The notes under the pieces were generated by a model. That model was not told the DNA's origin, did not search any database, and saw nothing but the letters and a program-made list of their open reading frames with translations. A DNA stretch of 64,000 nt from Rivularia sp. MS3. GTDB taxonomy: Bacteria; Cyanobacteriota; Cyanobacteriia; Cyanobacteriales; Nostocaceae. Positions 56,426 through 63,916 of this stretch are shown in pieces. The stretch is from the NCBI GenBank assembly GCA_019192545.1, contig JAHCMI010000001.1, forward strand, positions 62,001 to 126,000, in the 5' to 3' direction. The translations under genes and the position numbers were made by a program. Within the stretch, counting starts at the first letter, position 1; every line of letters begins with the position of its first letter.

Positions 56426-56473
56426 GCATTGCAATTGCAATGCAATACAGTATACTCGATAGTAGCAATTGCT
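56426..56473. promoter_or_regulatory. gcaattgc palindromes, candidate operator
   Basis: 56426-56443 is a perfect 18-bp palindrome (gcattgcaattgcaatgc); 56464-56473 is agcaattgct. The same core stands upstream of the RHH gene at 55961-55970. Together they suggest binding sites for a dimeric or tetrameric regulator, plausibly the RHH protein. Confidence 0.45.
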
Positions 56474-56520
56474 TAACGGCGATTAACTTACCTAACCAAG
56501 ACAACTAAATAAAGAGGGGA

Positions 56521-56697
56521 ATGCAGCCGACATTTGAGCAGTTAAAAGAACTTTACAGAGTCAGCGTAGAGCTAACAAATATGTATGTTTCAATTCATCT
56601 AGTCCGACTAGATGAACGAACAAGTAACGTAATTGTATTAGCTGGCGATGGAATAGAAGTTTATATTCATTTTGATGGAGAGGTGACAATTGCATGA
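56521..56697 (+). CDS. small protein (58 aa), DUF6888-like
   Basis: ATG at 56521, 58 codons, MQPTFEQLKELYRVSVELT at the start and a central LVRLDERTSNVIVLAGDGIE. Its stop overlaps the start of the next gene (ATGA), typical of coupled pairs. The shape recalls a small cyanobacterial protein pair I know as DUF6888/DUF6887; the assignment is tentative. Too small to model by eye; both proteins may act together. Confidence 0.75.
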   Translation: MQPTFEQLKELYRVSVELTNMYVSIHLVRLDERTSNVIVLAGDGIEVYIHFDGEVTIA

Positions 56698-56891
56698 CTA
56701 AACCAAATTTCTCAGCAATGTCTGACAAAGAGCTAAGAACATACGTATTGGCAAACAAAGACGATCGAGACGCATTTCATATCTATTGTGACAGGATTTA
56801 TGCCAAACCTGGCGTAAAAGTTACTTCTATGGATCAATTCGAGCAGTTAGTCCGAGAAAAAGAAGGAATTAACCGTTTTCAAGTTGATTAA
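56694..56891 (+). CDS. small protein (65 aa), DUF6887-like
   Basis: 65 residues, MTKPNFSAMSDKELRTYVLA at the start and a second half (DAFHIYCDRIYAKPG, then FEQLVREKEGINRFQ), mainly helical and acidic. It overlaps the preceding gene by 4 bp (ATGA), so translation is probably coupled. Similar pairs occur in many copies in filamentous cyanobacteria; I know no proven role, and a toxin-antitoxin-like role is only a guess. Confidence 0.78.
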   Translation: MTKPNFSAMSDKELRTYVLANKDDRDAFHIYCDRIYAKPGVKVTSMDQFEQLVREKEGINRFQVD

Positions 56892-56911
56892 TTCGCAGTG
56901 CCTGAAGTTAA

Positions 56912-57373
56912 TTAAAATCTCGCTGCTGCTAAATAAGTATCTTTCCCTTGCTCTGGTAAAGCTCTTAATTTCTGATTATTCAAATCGGGTTCTAATCCTA
57001 AATCTTCTAAAGGTATTAATCCTAATAATGCATCGCAATCTTCCGGCAATAAAATACAATTAAATACACCTTATCTTCCTTCAGTAGAAAGATTTAACAT
57101 CTTAAAAAGACGAACCTTTTCTACTCCAGTTGCTATTTTGACATCTGCTTTTCTTTGAAGAGGTAATTCTAATTCAAGAATAATGTTTTTAGGCAAGCAA
57201 AGTCTGGTTGCGCCAGTGTCAACTAACATATCATTTAATGTTATCGAACGGATTTGTTCTTCAGGGATAAATCCTCTTTCGGCTAGAGTTAAATCTATTT
57301 GATTGGTAATATTGATTGAGGTTGTGACTTTACACATGTTTTTATTATTTGTAGATATCATAATTATTACCAA
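56912..57373 (-). pseudogene. clan AA (retropepsin-like) aspartic protease, interrupted by one in-frame TAA
   Basis: Both sides of the TAA at 57071-57073 are in the same frame. Before it: NDMLVDTGATRLCLPKNII, with the D-T-G active-site motif. After it: GVFNCILLPEDCDALLGLIP and LEDLGLEPDLNNQKLRALPE, which is the normal C-terminus of this family. GAA to TAA would explain the stop. The start is uncertain (57373, or the Met of MCKVTTS at 57337). Without readthrough the product loses the last third of the fold. It converges on the DUF6887-like gene, 20 bp away. Confidence 0.75.
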
Positions 57374-57467
57374 ATAACATCTTTTAAATAAAACTTGAAT
57401 AAACTAAATATTTTTTTGATTTTTGACTATGTTTTATAAATACATACTATATAATAACAATTTATCA

Positions 57468-57899
57468 ATGTGTAATTTAAAAGATTTTCTCAAAACTGGC
57501 AAATTAGGAAAAATTCATCTTGGTGCTTCGTTAGAAGATATTATCAAGATATTAGATAAACCAAAACTAAGTACGCGAGTCAAACCTCAGATTGATATTT
57601 GGAAATATGATGATTTAGAGTTAATGTTTGATAATGCAATATTAAAACAAATAAAAATATCACTGAACGATACTAATCCTCAAATACCACTACAATTAAC
57701 TAAAGAAGTTTGGGAAATAAATAAATTTATGAAACTAGAAGACTTGCTTAATATAATTGACAATTATGAGATAAGCTGGCGAGTTCATGAAAAGTGGTCT
57801 TTTGACAGACAATTGTGTCTTGAGACTGAGGCGGGAGTACTCTTTTTTTTAGATTTAGATAGGCGCGAATTACAATTTTTACTGGTAACTATTAAATAA
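57468..57899 (+). CDS. conserved hypothetical, immunity-like
   Basis: About 143 residues from the ATG at 57468 (MCNLKDFLKTGKLGKIHLGA); TTG at 57423 and ATG at 57429 are also in frame but give an odd N-terminus. The pattern LKDFLKTGKLGKIHLGASLEDIIKIL followed by IWKYDDLELMF recurs in cyanobacterial proteins found near toxin-antitoxin genes; it may be an immunity or antitoxin-type protein. Soluble, with a long Leu-rich C-terminal half. No known domain can be named. Confidence 0.6.
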   Translation: MCNLKDFLKTGKLGKIHLGASLEDIIKILDKPKLSTRVKPQIDIWKYDDLELMFDNAILKQIKISLNDTNPQIPLQLTKEVWEINKFMKLEDLLNIIDNYEISWRVHEKWSFDRQLCLETEAGVLFFLDLDRRELQFLLVTIK

Positions 57900-57913
57900 T
57901 ACTATGTTTATCT

Positions 57914-58282
57914 TTATTCTAAATCTTCAAAACTATCTTGTTCGTACTCGGTGATAATACTATTTATTTCTGAAGCTGTGATGTCATCTTTTTTAGATTT
58001 TGTATATATAGTAAGTAATATTATACCTGTTGCTGTTTTGACGTAATAGATTAGCCGATAGCCACCACTTTAACCTTTTTGAATGTCACTATTGCGAACT
58101 CTGAGTTTGAAAATTGTATAATCAGTCCCAGCTATTTGGTTTCCTGGTAACTCTCCTCGTTCAAGTTGTTCGATAATAGGTTCTATATCACTGCGAATAC
58201 TATGATATTTTTTCGCCAAAGCGCGTAGATTCTTAGCAAAAGTCGGCGCGATTTCTACTTTAATAAATTGCTGCTCAGACAT
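57914..58282 (-). pseudogene. RelE/ParE-type toxin, interrupted by one in-frame TAA
   Basis: 122 codons. The N-terminal part FIKVEIAPTFAKNLRALAKKY fits a RelE/HigB-like mRNA interferase. TAA at codon 71 (58070-58072) stands where Lys is usual (DIQKG-stop-SGGYRLIYYVKT); the frame then continues normally to LTIYTKSKKDDITASEINSI and a TAA at 57914. A single A-to-T change (AAA to TAA) would explain it. It overlaps the upstream antitoxin gene (its ATG at 58282 against the TGA at 58275-58277), the usual order. As written, the toxin is truncated before its catalytic C-terminal half. Confidence 0.78.
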
Positions 58283-58517
58283 CCTCTATATCTTTCCATA
58301 ACTCAGAAGCGGGAATTGTTGTTCCAGTCATGGCTTCATTTCAAGCTTCACGAAAATCTTCTAAAATGATTTCTTTAGGCGTATCATCTTCGTCTTCTGC
58401 TTCTTCCGAAATTAGAACAATCACTTCAACACGACTATTTTTATTTAAGTTTAAAGGCTTATCTAAAGTAAGTTGCCCTTTTTCGTCAATCGATGCCATT
58501 ACTTTAACTGCTTTCAT
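58275..58517 (-). pseudogene. antitoxin partner of the RelE-like toxin, interrupted by one in-frame TGA
   Basis: 80 codons from the ATG at 58517 (MKAVKVMASIDEKGQLTLDK). TGA at codon 59 (58341-58343) replaces the Trp expected in this family (DFREA-stop-NEAMTGTTIPASELW), and the frame continues to a normal end. A frame open to 58565 adds MSRTNQYCDNCVSPKI, which comes from a family A flank repeat and is probably not used. A single G-to-A change (TGG to TGA) would explain the stop. Antitoxins of this type bind the toxin with the C-terminal part, so the loss is probably functional. Confidence 0.75.
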
Positions 58518-58553
58518 AATTTTAGGACTGACACAATTGTCACAATACTGGTT

Positions 58554-58618
58554 GGTGCGTGACACTATAAAAGTTTATTACTACGTTTAAAAATACTAAA
58601 AGTGTCACAGCACCCTAC
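58554..58618. repeat. palindromic repeat, family A (copy 12)
   Basis: ggtgcgtgacac pairs with gtgtcacagcaccc. The flank acaattgtcacaatactggtt is shared with copy 4, showing a larger unit, and encodes the upstream extension of the antitoxin frame. Confidence 0.8.
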
Positions 58619-58695
58619 AATAAAAATATGCAACTTGACTATATATTTCAACAATAACGTCAATTTAAATATAGATAACTCCCAACTCCTAACTC

Positions 58696-59895
58696 CTAAC
58701 TCTTAACTTCCAACCCCATATCTTTCAAACCCTTTCTTAACTGCTCTGCTGCAAAGTGATTATTTTGCTTGAGATGCAAATCTATAGCTTCCTTAAAAGC
58801 AGTTAAACTATCATCTACATAACCAGCTTTCAACAAAACTACACCTAAATTTTGATAAGCTTGAGCATAATTTGGGTTTAAATCAATGGCTTTGACATAA
58901 GCTGCAATGGCATCTTTAAATAAACCCATTGCCTTATAAGTCATTCCTAAATTATAATATCCATTCACGAAAGAAGGGTCTATTTTTAAAGTTGTTTCGT
59001 AAGCTTTTTTCGCACCGTTTAAATCTCCTTTTTCTTTCAACAAGCTACCCAAATTATTATATGCTCCCAACTTTAATATCGGATAAATCGGTAATTTAGT
59101 TGCAGCTTGATAATGAGCGATGGCTTGCTGATAATTTTTTAAACGACTGTAAGCTATACCCAAATGGTAATAAAGTTCGTACAAAATTTCCGAATTTTCA
59201 CTTTCAACAGAAACCCCTTTAGATAATAGCTGAATACTTTCAGTTATTTTTCCTAAATCAATATATAAAGCTCCTAACTTACTGCAAATATAAGCATCAT
59301 CAGGATTCTTTGCAAAAAACTCTTCCATCGCGGCTTTAGCTCTTTCTAATTTATTTTTATTAGAAATTTGGCTTTGTTGATAGCCAGAATGTAAAATTGC
59401 GATTCCTTGTATATAACCTATTTGCCAATCCGGCTCTTTTTCTAAAATTTCGGAAACACTATCGTCAATCAAAGCGTGATATGGACGAGAAAATTTAATA
59501 TCGGGATGCTTGCGAAATAGCCTTGAAACCATCGAATAAGGAGATTGCCCAGCACCAATTTCTTCACGTACTAAATTTATTAGCAGATATTCTTCTCTTT
59601 CTATCGCTTCTTTAATTGTAGGAATAATTTCTGGCGCTAAAGTTTCATCAGCATCTAATACTAAAATCCAATCCCCAGTTACATGTTTTAAAGCTTCATT
59701 ACGGGCTGCACTAAAATCATTACACCATTCAAAATGATGTATCTTAGCACCATACCCTTGAGCAATTTTAACTGTTTTATCGGTTGAACCGGTATCTAAT
59801 ATTACTATCTCGTTAACAAACTTTTTGGCGCTGCTCAAACACTTCGATAACGTTGATTCTTCATCTTTGACAATCATACAAAGGCTAATTTTCAT
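58696..59895 (-). CDS. family 2 glycosyltransferase with TPR repeats
   Basis: 399 residues. The N-terminal GT2 (GT-A) domain has the start MKISLCMIVKDEE, the nucleotide site ILDTGSTDKT and the metal-binding DxD-like motif VLDADETL. From about residue 190 follow some five TPR units (for example YYNLGMTYKAMGLFKDAIAA and YQNLGVVLLKAGYVDDSLTA). The combination is common in cyanobacteria and is thought to modify proteins or lipids; the acceptor is unknown. Soluble, no signal peptide. It is divergent from the kinase at 60067. Confidence 0.9.
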   Translation of the reverse strand: MKISLCMIVKDEESTLSKCLSSAKKFVNEIVILDTGSTDKTVKIAQGYGAKIHHFEWCNDFSAARNEALKHVTGDWILVLDADETLAPEIIPTIKEAIEREEYLLINLVREEIGAGQSPYSMVSRLFRKHPDIKFSRPYHALIDDSVSEILEKEPDWQIGYIQGIAILHSGYQQSQISNKNKLERAKAAMEEFFAKNPDDAYICSKLGALYIDLGKITESIQLLSKGVSVESENSEILYELYYHLGIAYSRLKNYQQAIAHYQAATKLPIYPILKLGAYNNLGSLLKEKGDLNGAKKAYETTLKIDPSFVNGYYNLGMTYKAMGLFKDAIAAYVKAIDLNPNYAQAYQNLGVVLLKAGYVDDSLTAFKEAIDLHLKQNNHFAAEQLRKGLKDMGLEVKS

Positions 59896-60066
59896 AATTA
59901 AGTCTTAGTTGTTAGAAATAATAAAATCAGTGAAATCAGTGAAATCTATTTAATCCGTGATATTTTTTTCAATAATCCTTATATTTATCTATAAATCCAT
60001 AAAACTAATATTTTGTGCAAAAATATACATTTTTCAATATAAATTTTAAGATAACCGGTTAATTTT

Positions 60067-61098
60067 ATGAACAAAATATTAAGCAGACGTTATCAAATTA
60101 TTAAACAGTTAGGAAGAGGAGGTTTCGGGGTTACTTATATTGCTGAAGATTTACAGCGCCCAGGGAATCCTCGCTGCGTAGTCAAACTTTTTGAACCGGC
60201 AGCCCAAGACCCTTATACTTTAAATGCTGGTAAAATTCTATTTGATAGAGAAGCCGAAACTTTAGAAATATTAGGAAATCATGACCAAATTCCTAGACTA
60301 TTAGCGCATTTTGAGGAAAACCAAAAGTTTTATTTAGTTCAAGAATATATCGAAGGACACGATTTAAGTGAAGAATTACTTCCAAATCAACAATTAAATG
60401 AAGCTAGAGTCATTCAACTCTTAGAAGATATTTTAGAAGTTTTAGCTTTTGTACATCAGAAAGGAAAAATTCACCGCGATATCAAACCTTCTAATATTCG
60501 ACGGCGTAAATCTGACGGTAAAATCGTTTTAATTGACTTTGGTGCCGTAAAGGAAGTCAGTACTCAAATAGCAAATTCACAAGGGCAAACTAAGGTTACA
60601 ATTGCTATAGGTTCTCCTGGATATATGCCCAGCGAACAGTCTAATGGTCATCCACATTTTAGCAGCGATGTTTATGCTGTAGGAATAATTGCGATCCAAG
60701 CTTTAACTGGGTTATTTCCTATAGGTATAGATGTTAATACTGGGGAAATTGATTGGCGAAATTCAACAAACGTAAGTCCTAAATTCGCAAATATTTTAGA
60801 TACAATGGTTCGCTGTAATTTCAGTCAGCGATATTTTACAGCACAGCTAGCTTTGCAAGCTATAAAAACATTGTCGAATTCTAAAGCTACTTTTAATCAA
60901 ACGCCAAATAATTTACTTACCAATCACTTACAAAAGACACAAAAAACTAAAAATATTTTAATTGCTTCTGGTATTGCAGGAGTTATTGCTGCAAGTATCG
61001 CTATATTACCGAATATATTTAACTCTAACAATCGAATTGAAGATTTTTCGACTTACCAACAATCAAATATCCTCAAAATTGGCAAAGACAAGATATAA
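60067..61098 (+). CDS. Ser/Thr protein kinase (5' part of a frameshifted gene)
   Basis: 343 residues to the stop at 61098. Kinase core: LGRGGFGVTY, VVKLFEPAA with the Lys, IHRDIKPSNIRRR, LIDFGAVK, GYMPSEQSNG for the substrate loop. A membrane helix follows at about 295-315 (ILIASGIAGVIAASIAILP). The final residues (STYQQSNILKIGKDKI) are out of frame compared with the next ORF: read one frame over, the same DNA gives IKYPQNWQRQDINNF, the expected start of a PsbP-like domain. So the true product is likely a kinase-membrane-PsbP-like protein ending at 61487. Confidence 0.85.
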   Translation: MNKILSRRYQIIKQLGRGGFGVTYIAEDLQRPGNPRCVVKLFEPAAQDPYTLNAGKILFDREAETLEILGNHDQIPRLLAHFEENQKFYLVQEYIEGHDLSEELLPNQQLNEARVIQLLEDILEVLAFVHQKGKIHRDIKPSNIRRRKSDGKIVLIDFGAVKEVSTQIANSQGQTKVTIAIGSPGYMPSEQSNGHPHFSSDVYAVGIIAIQALTGLFPIGIDVNTGEIDWRNSTNVSPKFANILDTMVRCNFSQRYFTAQLALQAIKTLSNSKATFNQTPNNLLTNHLQKTQKTKNILIASGIAGVIAASIAILPNIFNSNNRIEDFSTYQQSNILKIGKDKI

Positions 61099-61487
61099 AT
61101 AATTTCATTACCAGGGAAGTGGTTGCATTTCTATCTCCCGAATCCGGCGAACAAGATAATTTTCGAGAAAAAGTTATTTTGAGCGTAGAAGAATATTCTG
61201 GAAGTTTGAATCAGTCAAAAGAAAATTTTACTAAAGAAATAAATCAAAGATTATCAGCAGCGAAAATTATTAACACTAGTTATACGACTTTCGCATTTAA
61301 ACCGGCTTTTCAAATTATTTATACATGGAAAGATAAAGAAAATAATTTAGATTTTAAAAATTTACAAATCTGGACTTTGCAAGGTAATAAAGCGTACATC
61401 TTGACTTATTCAGCAGAGCAAGAAGATTACGATAATTTTATTCCCACTGTCAAAGAAATGATTAAAACGTTTGAAATCAAGAATTAG
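61041..61487 (+). pseudogene. PsbP-like C-terminal domain, separated from the kinase by a frameshift
   Basis: Frame open from 61041; the domain is recognisable from 61062 (IKYPQNWQ), then EVVAFLSPESGEQDNFREKV and the ending YDNFIPTVKEMIKTFEI, the pattern of PsbP/MOG1-like lipoprotein domains that follow cyanobacterial kinases. Only a GTG-type start at 61119 exists in this frame, in the middle of the domain, so independent translation is unlikely. A one-base change between 61041 and 61062 (T5 run at 61044-61048) would restore the fusion. Confidence 0.7.
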
Positions 61488-61506
61488 TTGTTCGTTGTTA
61501 GTAACT

Positions 61507-62058
61507 ATGCAAATTATTGAAGATAACCTCACGGGTACAAAGATTACTGAGTTGCTTCGGGAACATCTACAAAATATGAATGAAATTACACCACCCGAAA
61601 GCGTTCACGCTCTTGATTTAGAAGCATTGCGAGCATCAGATATTACTTTTTGGACGGCTTGGGAAGATTCGGAATTACTTGGATGTGGAGCCTTAAAAGA
61701 ACTAGATTCAAAAACTGGTGAAATAAAATCAATGCGTACTGCTACAACTCACCGACGTAAGGGTGTTGCTTCTAAAATTCTCGATCGCATTATTGAAGAA
61801 GCCCAAAAACGCGGTTACGACTACTTAAATTTGGAAACTGGCTCATTTCGGGAATTCGCACCAGCAAGAAATTTATATGAAAAATATGGTTTTAAATATC
61901 GAAGTCCCTTTGCTGAATATATTGAAGATCCCAATAGCGTGTTTATGACGAAAAAACTGTCAAAGAAACAAATAAAAATTGTTCGTAGTTGCCATGCCCG
62001 CGCCAAGCATATTTGGCGAAGACGGCGCAACTACGAACCTAAAGAAACCGGGTTTTGA
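61507..62058 (+). CDS. GNAT-family N-acetyltransferase with repeat-derived tail
   Basis: 183 residues from the ATG at 61507 (MQIIEDNLTGTKI). GNAT signatures: the central IKSMRTATTHRRKGVASKILDR acetyl-CoA loop and LNLETGSFREFAPARNLYEKYGF (helix 4 with the tyrosine). The natural end is near DPNSVFMTKKL. The remaining 30 residues (KQIKIVRSCHARAKHIWR, then RRRNYEPKETGF) are encoded by a palindromic repeat at 61981-62038 and are basic. Target unknown. It converges on gnd with 13 bp between stops. Confidence 0.85.
   Translation: MQIIEDNLTGTKITELLREHLQNMNEITPPESVHALDLEALRASDITFWTAWEDSELLGCGALKELDSKTGEIKSMRTATTHRRKGVASKILDRIIEEAQKRGYDYLNLETGSFREFAPARNLYEKYGFKYRSPFAEYIEDPNSVFMTKKLSKKQIKIVRSCHARAKHIWRRRRNYEPKETGF
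61981..62038. repeat. palindromic repeat inside the 3' end of the GNAT gene
   Basis: gttcgtagttgc (61981-61992) pairs perfectly with gcaactacgaac (62027-62038); inside are the words catgcccgcgcc and ggcgaagacggc. A half copy is at 51855-51887. Confidence 0.75.
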
Positions 62059-62071
62059 AACTAATTAATAA

Positions 62072-63529
62072 TTAGTCCATTTTAACTACTGATTCGTTGC
62101 TGACGGTAGCTTCATCAATAGGTGTCCATTCGGTGTGGAATGTTCCTTCTTTGTCGGTACGCTGATATGTATGTGCGCCGAAGTAGTCGCGTTGTGCTTG
62201 AGTCAGGTTTTGAGGTAAACGCTCGCGTCTGTAGCTGTCGAAGTAATCCAAGGAAGCACTAAATGCAGGAACGGCTATTCCTAACTTAGCAGCTGTAATA
62301 ATTACTTCTCTCCAAGCGTCTTGTCTATCAAGAATTGTTTGCTTGAATTCGGGAGCTAATAACAAGTTGGGGAGTGAAGGATTTTGGTCAAATGCTTTCT
62401 TGATTTTGTTCAAGAATCTAGCGCGAATGATACAACCACCTTTCCAAATTCTTGCCATTTCACCAAGATCCAGATTGTAGTTAAACTCATTGGAAGCTTT
62501 GTACAACAAAGCCATACCTTGAGCGTAAGAACAAATCTTGGAACAGTACAAAGCATCGCGCACCATGTTTACAAACTTCTTGGTGTCGCCTTCATACTTT
62601 CCGCTAGGGCCAGAAATTTCCTTGGATGCTGCTATCCGCTCGTCTCTGTAGGATGACATAATCCGAGCGTTTACTGCTGCCACGATTGTAGGAATTGGTA
62701 CACCCAAGTTAAGTGCATCTACTGCCGTCCAGCGTCCGGTACCTTTTTGTCCGGCTGCATCTACGATTAAATCTACTAAAGGTAAATTAGTTTCTTCGTC
62801 AATATAAGGGAAAATTTTGCTAGTAATTTCAATCAGGAATGAATCTAATTCCTCTGTCTTATTCCACTCAGTAAAAACTTCGGTTAGCTGATTGTGGTCT
62901 AATCCAGCGGCATTTTTCATTAAGTCGTAGGCTTCTGCAATTAACTGCATATCGCCGTACTCAATACCGTTGTGAACCATTTTCACATAATGTCCGGCAC
63001 CACCAGGCCCGCAGTAAGCTACGCATGGGCCATCGTCCACCTGAGCCGCGATTTTAGTGAGAATGGGGGACAGATACTGATAAGAGCTTTCAGTACCTCC
63101 AGGCATTAAAGAAGGACCGTTGAGCGCACCTTCTTCACCACCACTTACACCCATACCAATGAAGCGAAAACCTTTGGGTTCTAATTCGCGGGTGCGTCTT
63201 TCGGTGTCTTCATAAAGCGAGTTACCACCGTCGATAATGATGTCACCTTCATCTAACAAAGGTGTGAGTTGTTCAATTACTTTATCAACTGGCCCGCCAG
63301 CTTTTACCATCACCAAAATTTTGCGGGGACGCTCTAATAAGCCCACAAACTCTTCCAAGGTATAAGCTGCTTTCACATTTCTACCCTGAGCGCGTTTTTC
63401 CATGAACGCATCAGTTTTCTCACGCGAGCGGTTATAAACTGCGATTGGGAAGCCGTTACGCTCTACATTCAGAGCGATATTTTCTCCCATAACAGCTAAT
63501 CCAATCACACCAAAGCTTTGTAGTGTCAT
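62072..63529 (-). CDS. gnd: 6-phosphogluconate dehydrogenase (NADP, decarboxylating)
   Basis: 485 residues, oxidative pentose phosphate pathway: 6-phosphogluconate plus NADP to ribulose-5-phosphate, carbon dioxide and NADPH, the main dark NADPH source in cyanobacteria. Landmarks: GVIGLAVMGENIALNVERNG (NADP site), GGEEGALNGPSLMPGG, KMVHNGIEYGDMQLIAEAYD (catalytic Lys) and the C-terminal RDYFGAHTYQRTDKEG. Normal length, slightly longer C-terminal tail (FHTEWTPIDEATV and after). Well-formed start at 63529. The upstream spacer has gggg-rich repeats. Confidence 0.97.
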   Translation of the reverse strand: MTLQSFGVIGLAVMGENIALNVERNGFPIAVYNRSREKTDAFMEKRAQGRNVKAAYTLEEFVGLLERPRKILVMVKAGGPVDKVIEQLTPLLDEGDIIIDGGNSLYEDTERRTRELEPKGFRFIGMGVSGGEEGALNGPSLMPGGTESSYQYLSPILTKIAAQVDDGPCVAYCGPGGAGHYVKMVHNGIEYGDMQLIAEAYDLMKNAAGLDHNQLTEVFTEWNKTEELDSFLIEITSKIFPYIDEETNLPLVDLIVDAAGQKGTGRWTAVDALNLGVPIPTIVAAVNARIMSSYRDERIAASKEISGPSGKYEGDTKKFVNMVRDALYCSKICSYAQGMALLYKASNEFNYNLDLGEMARIWKGGCIIRARFLNKIKKAFDQNPSLPNLLLAPEFKQTILDRQDAWREVIITAAKLGIAVPAFSASLDYFDSYRRERLPQNLTQAQRDYFGAHTYQRTDKEGTFHTEWTPIDEATVSNESVVKMD

Positions 63530-63916
63530 AAATTTTTCTGGCTTACTCTTACAATTCCTTTCTTTTATCTCTTAGGGTAGTCCGAGATTTTCAATTCGCT
63601 TCTAAAGAAGACATTAAGACTTTATTTAAAGACTAAAAATGCATCATGGATACACATAATTATTTTTAATCTGTATATTAATCAACAATTTGTTTCTCAA
63701 ATTCGCCGTCATTGTAATATTTACTATAAATTAATTGGGCATGGGGCATTGGGGATGGGGAGACAAGGAGAGAGGGGGAGAAGGGGAAGAGGGGGTAGTA
63801 AAAATTATTCTTAATTCCTAACTCGTAATTCCTCACTCCTAACTTCTAAACAATTACCAATGCCCAATGCCTAATGCCCTATTCCCAACTAAATCTAAAA
63901 TCCAAAGAAAGTTCTT
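63530..63916. other. spacer with tandem-repeat DNA
   Basis: gggcatt, gggagaa and taactcc-type tandem repeats fill 63735-63890. It must hold both divergent promoters. Nothing else seen. Confidence 0.4.

Noticed and set aside
61041-61062. Programmed -1 frameshift at the T5 run in the kinase/PsbP gene
   Set aside because: The run is short and no downstream pseudoknot or stem is evident; a plain indel is simpler. Kept as a finding about breakage only.
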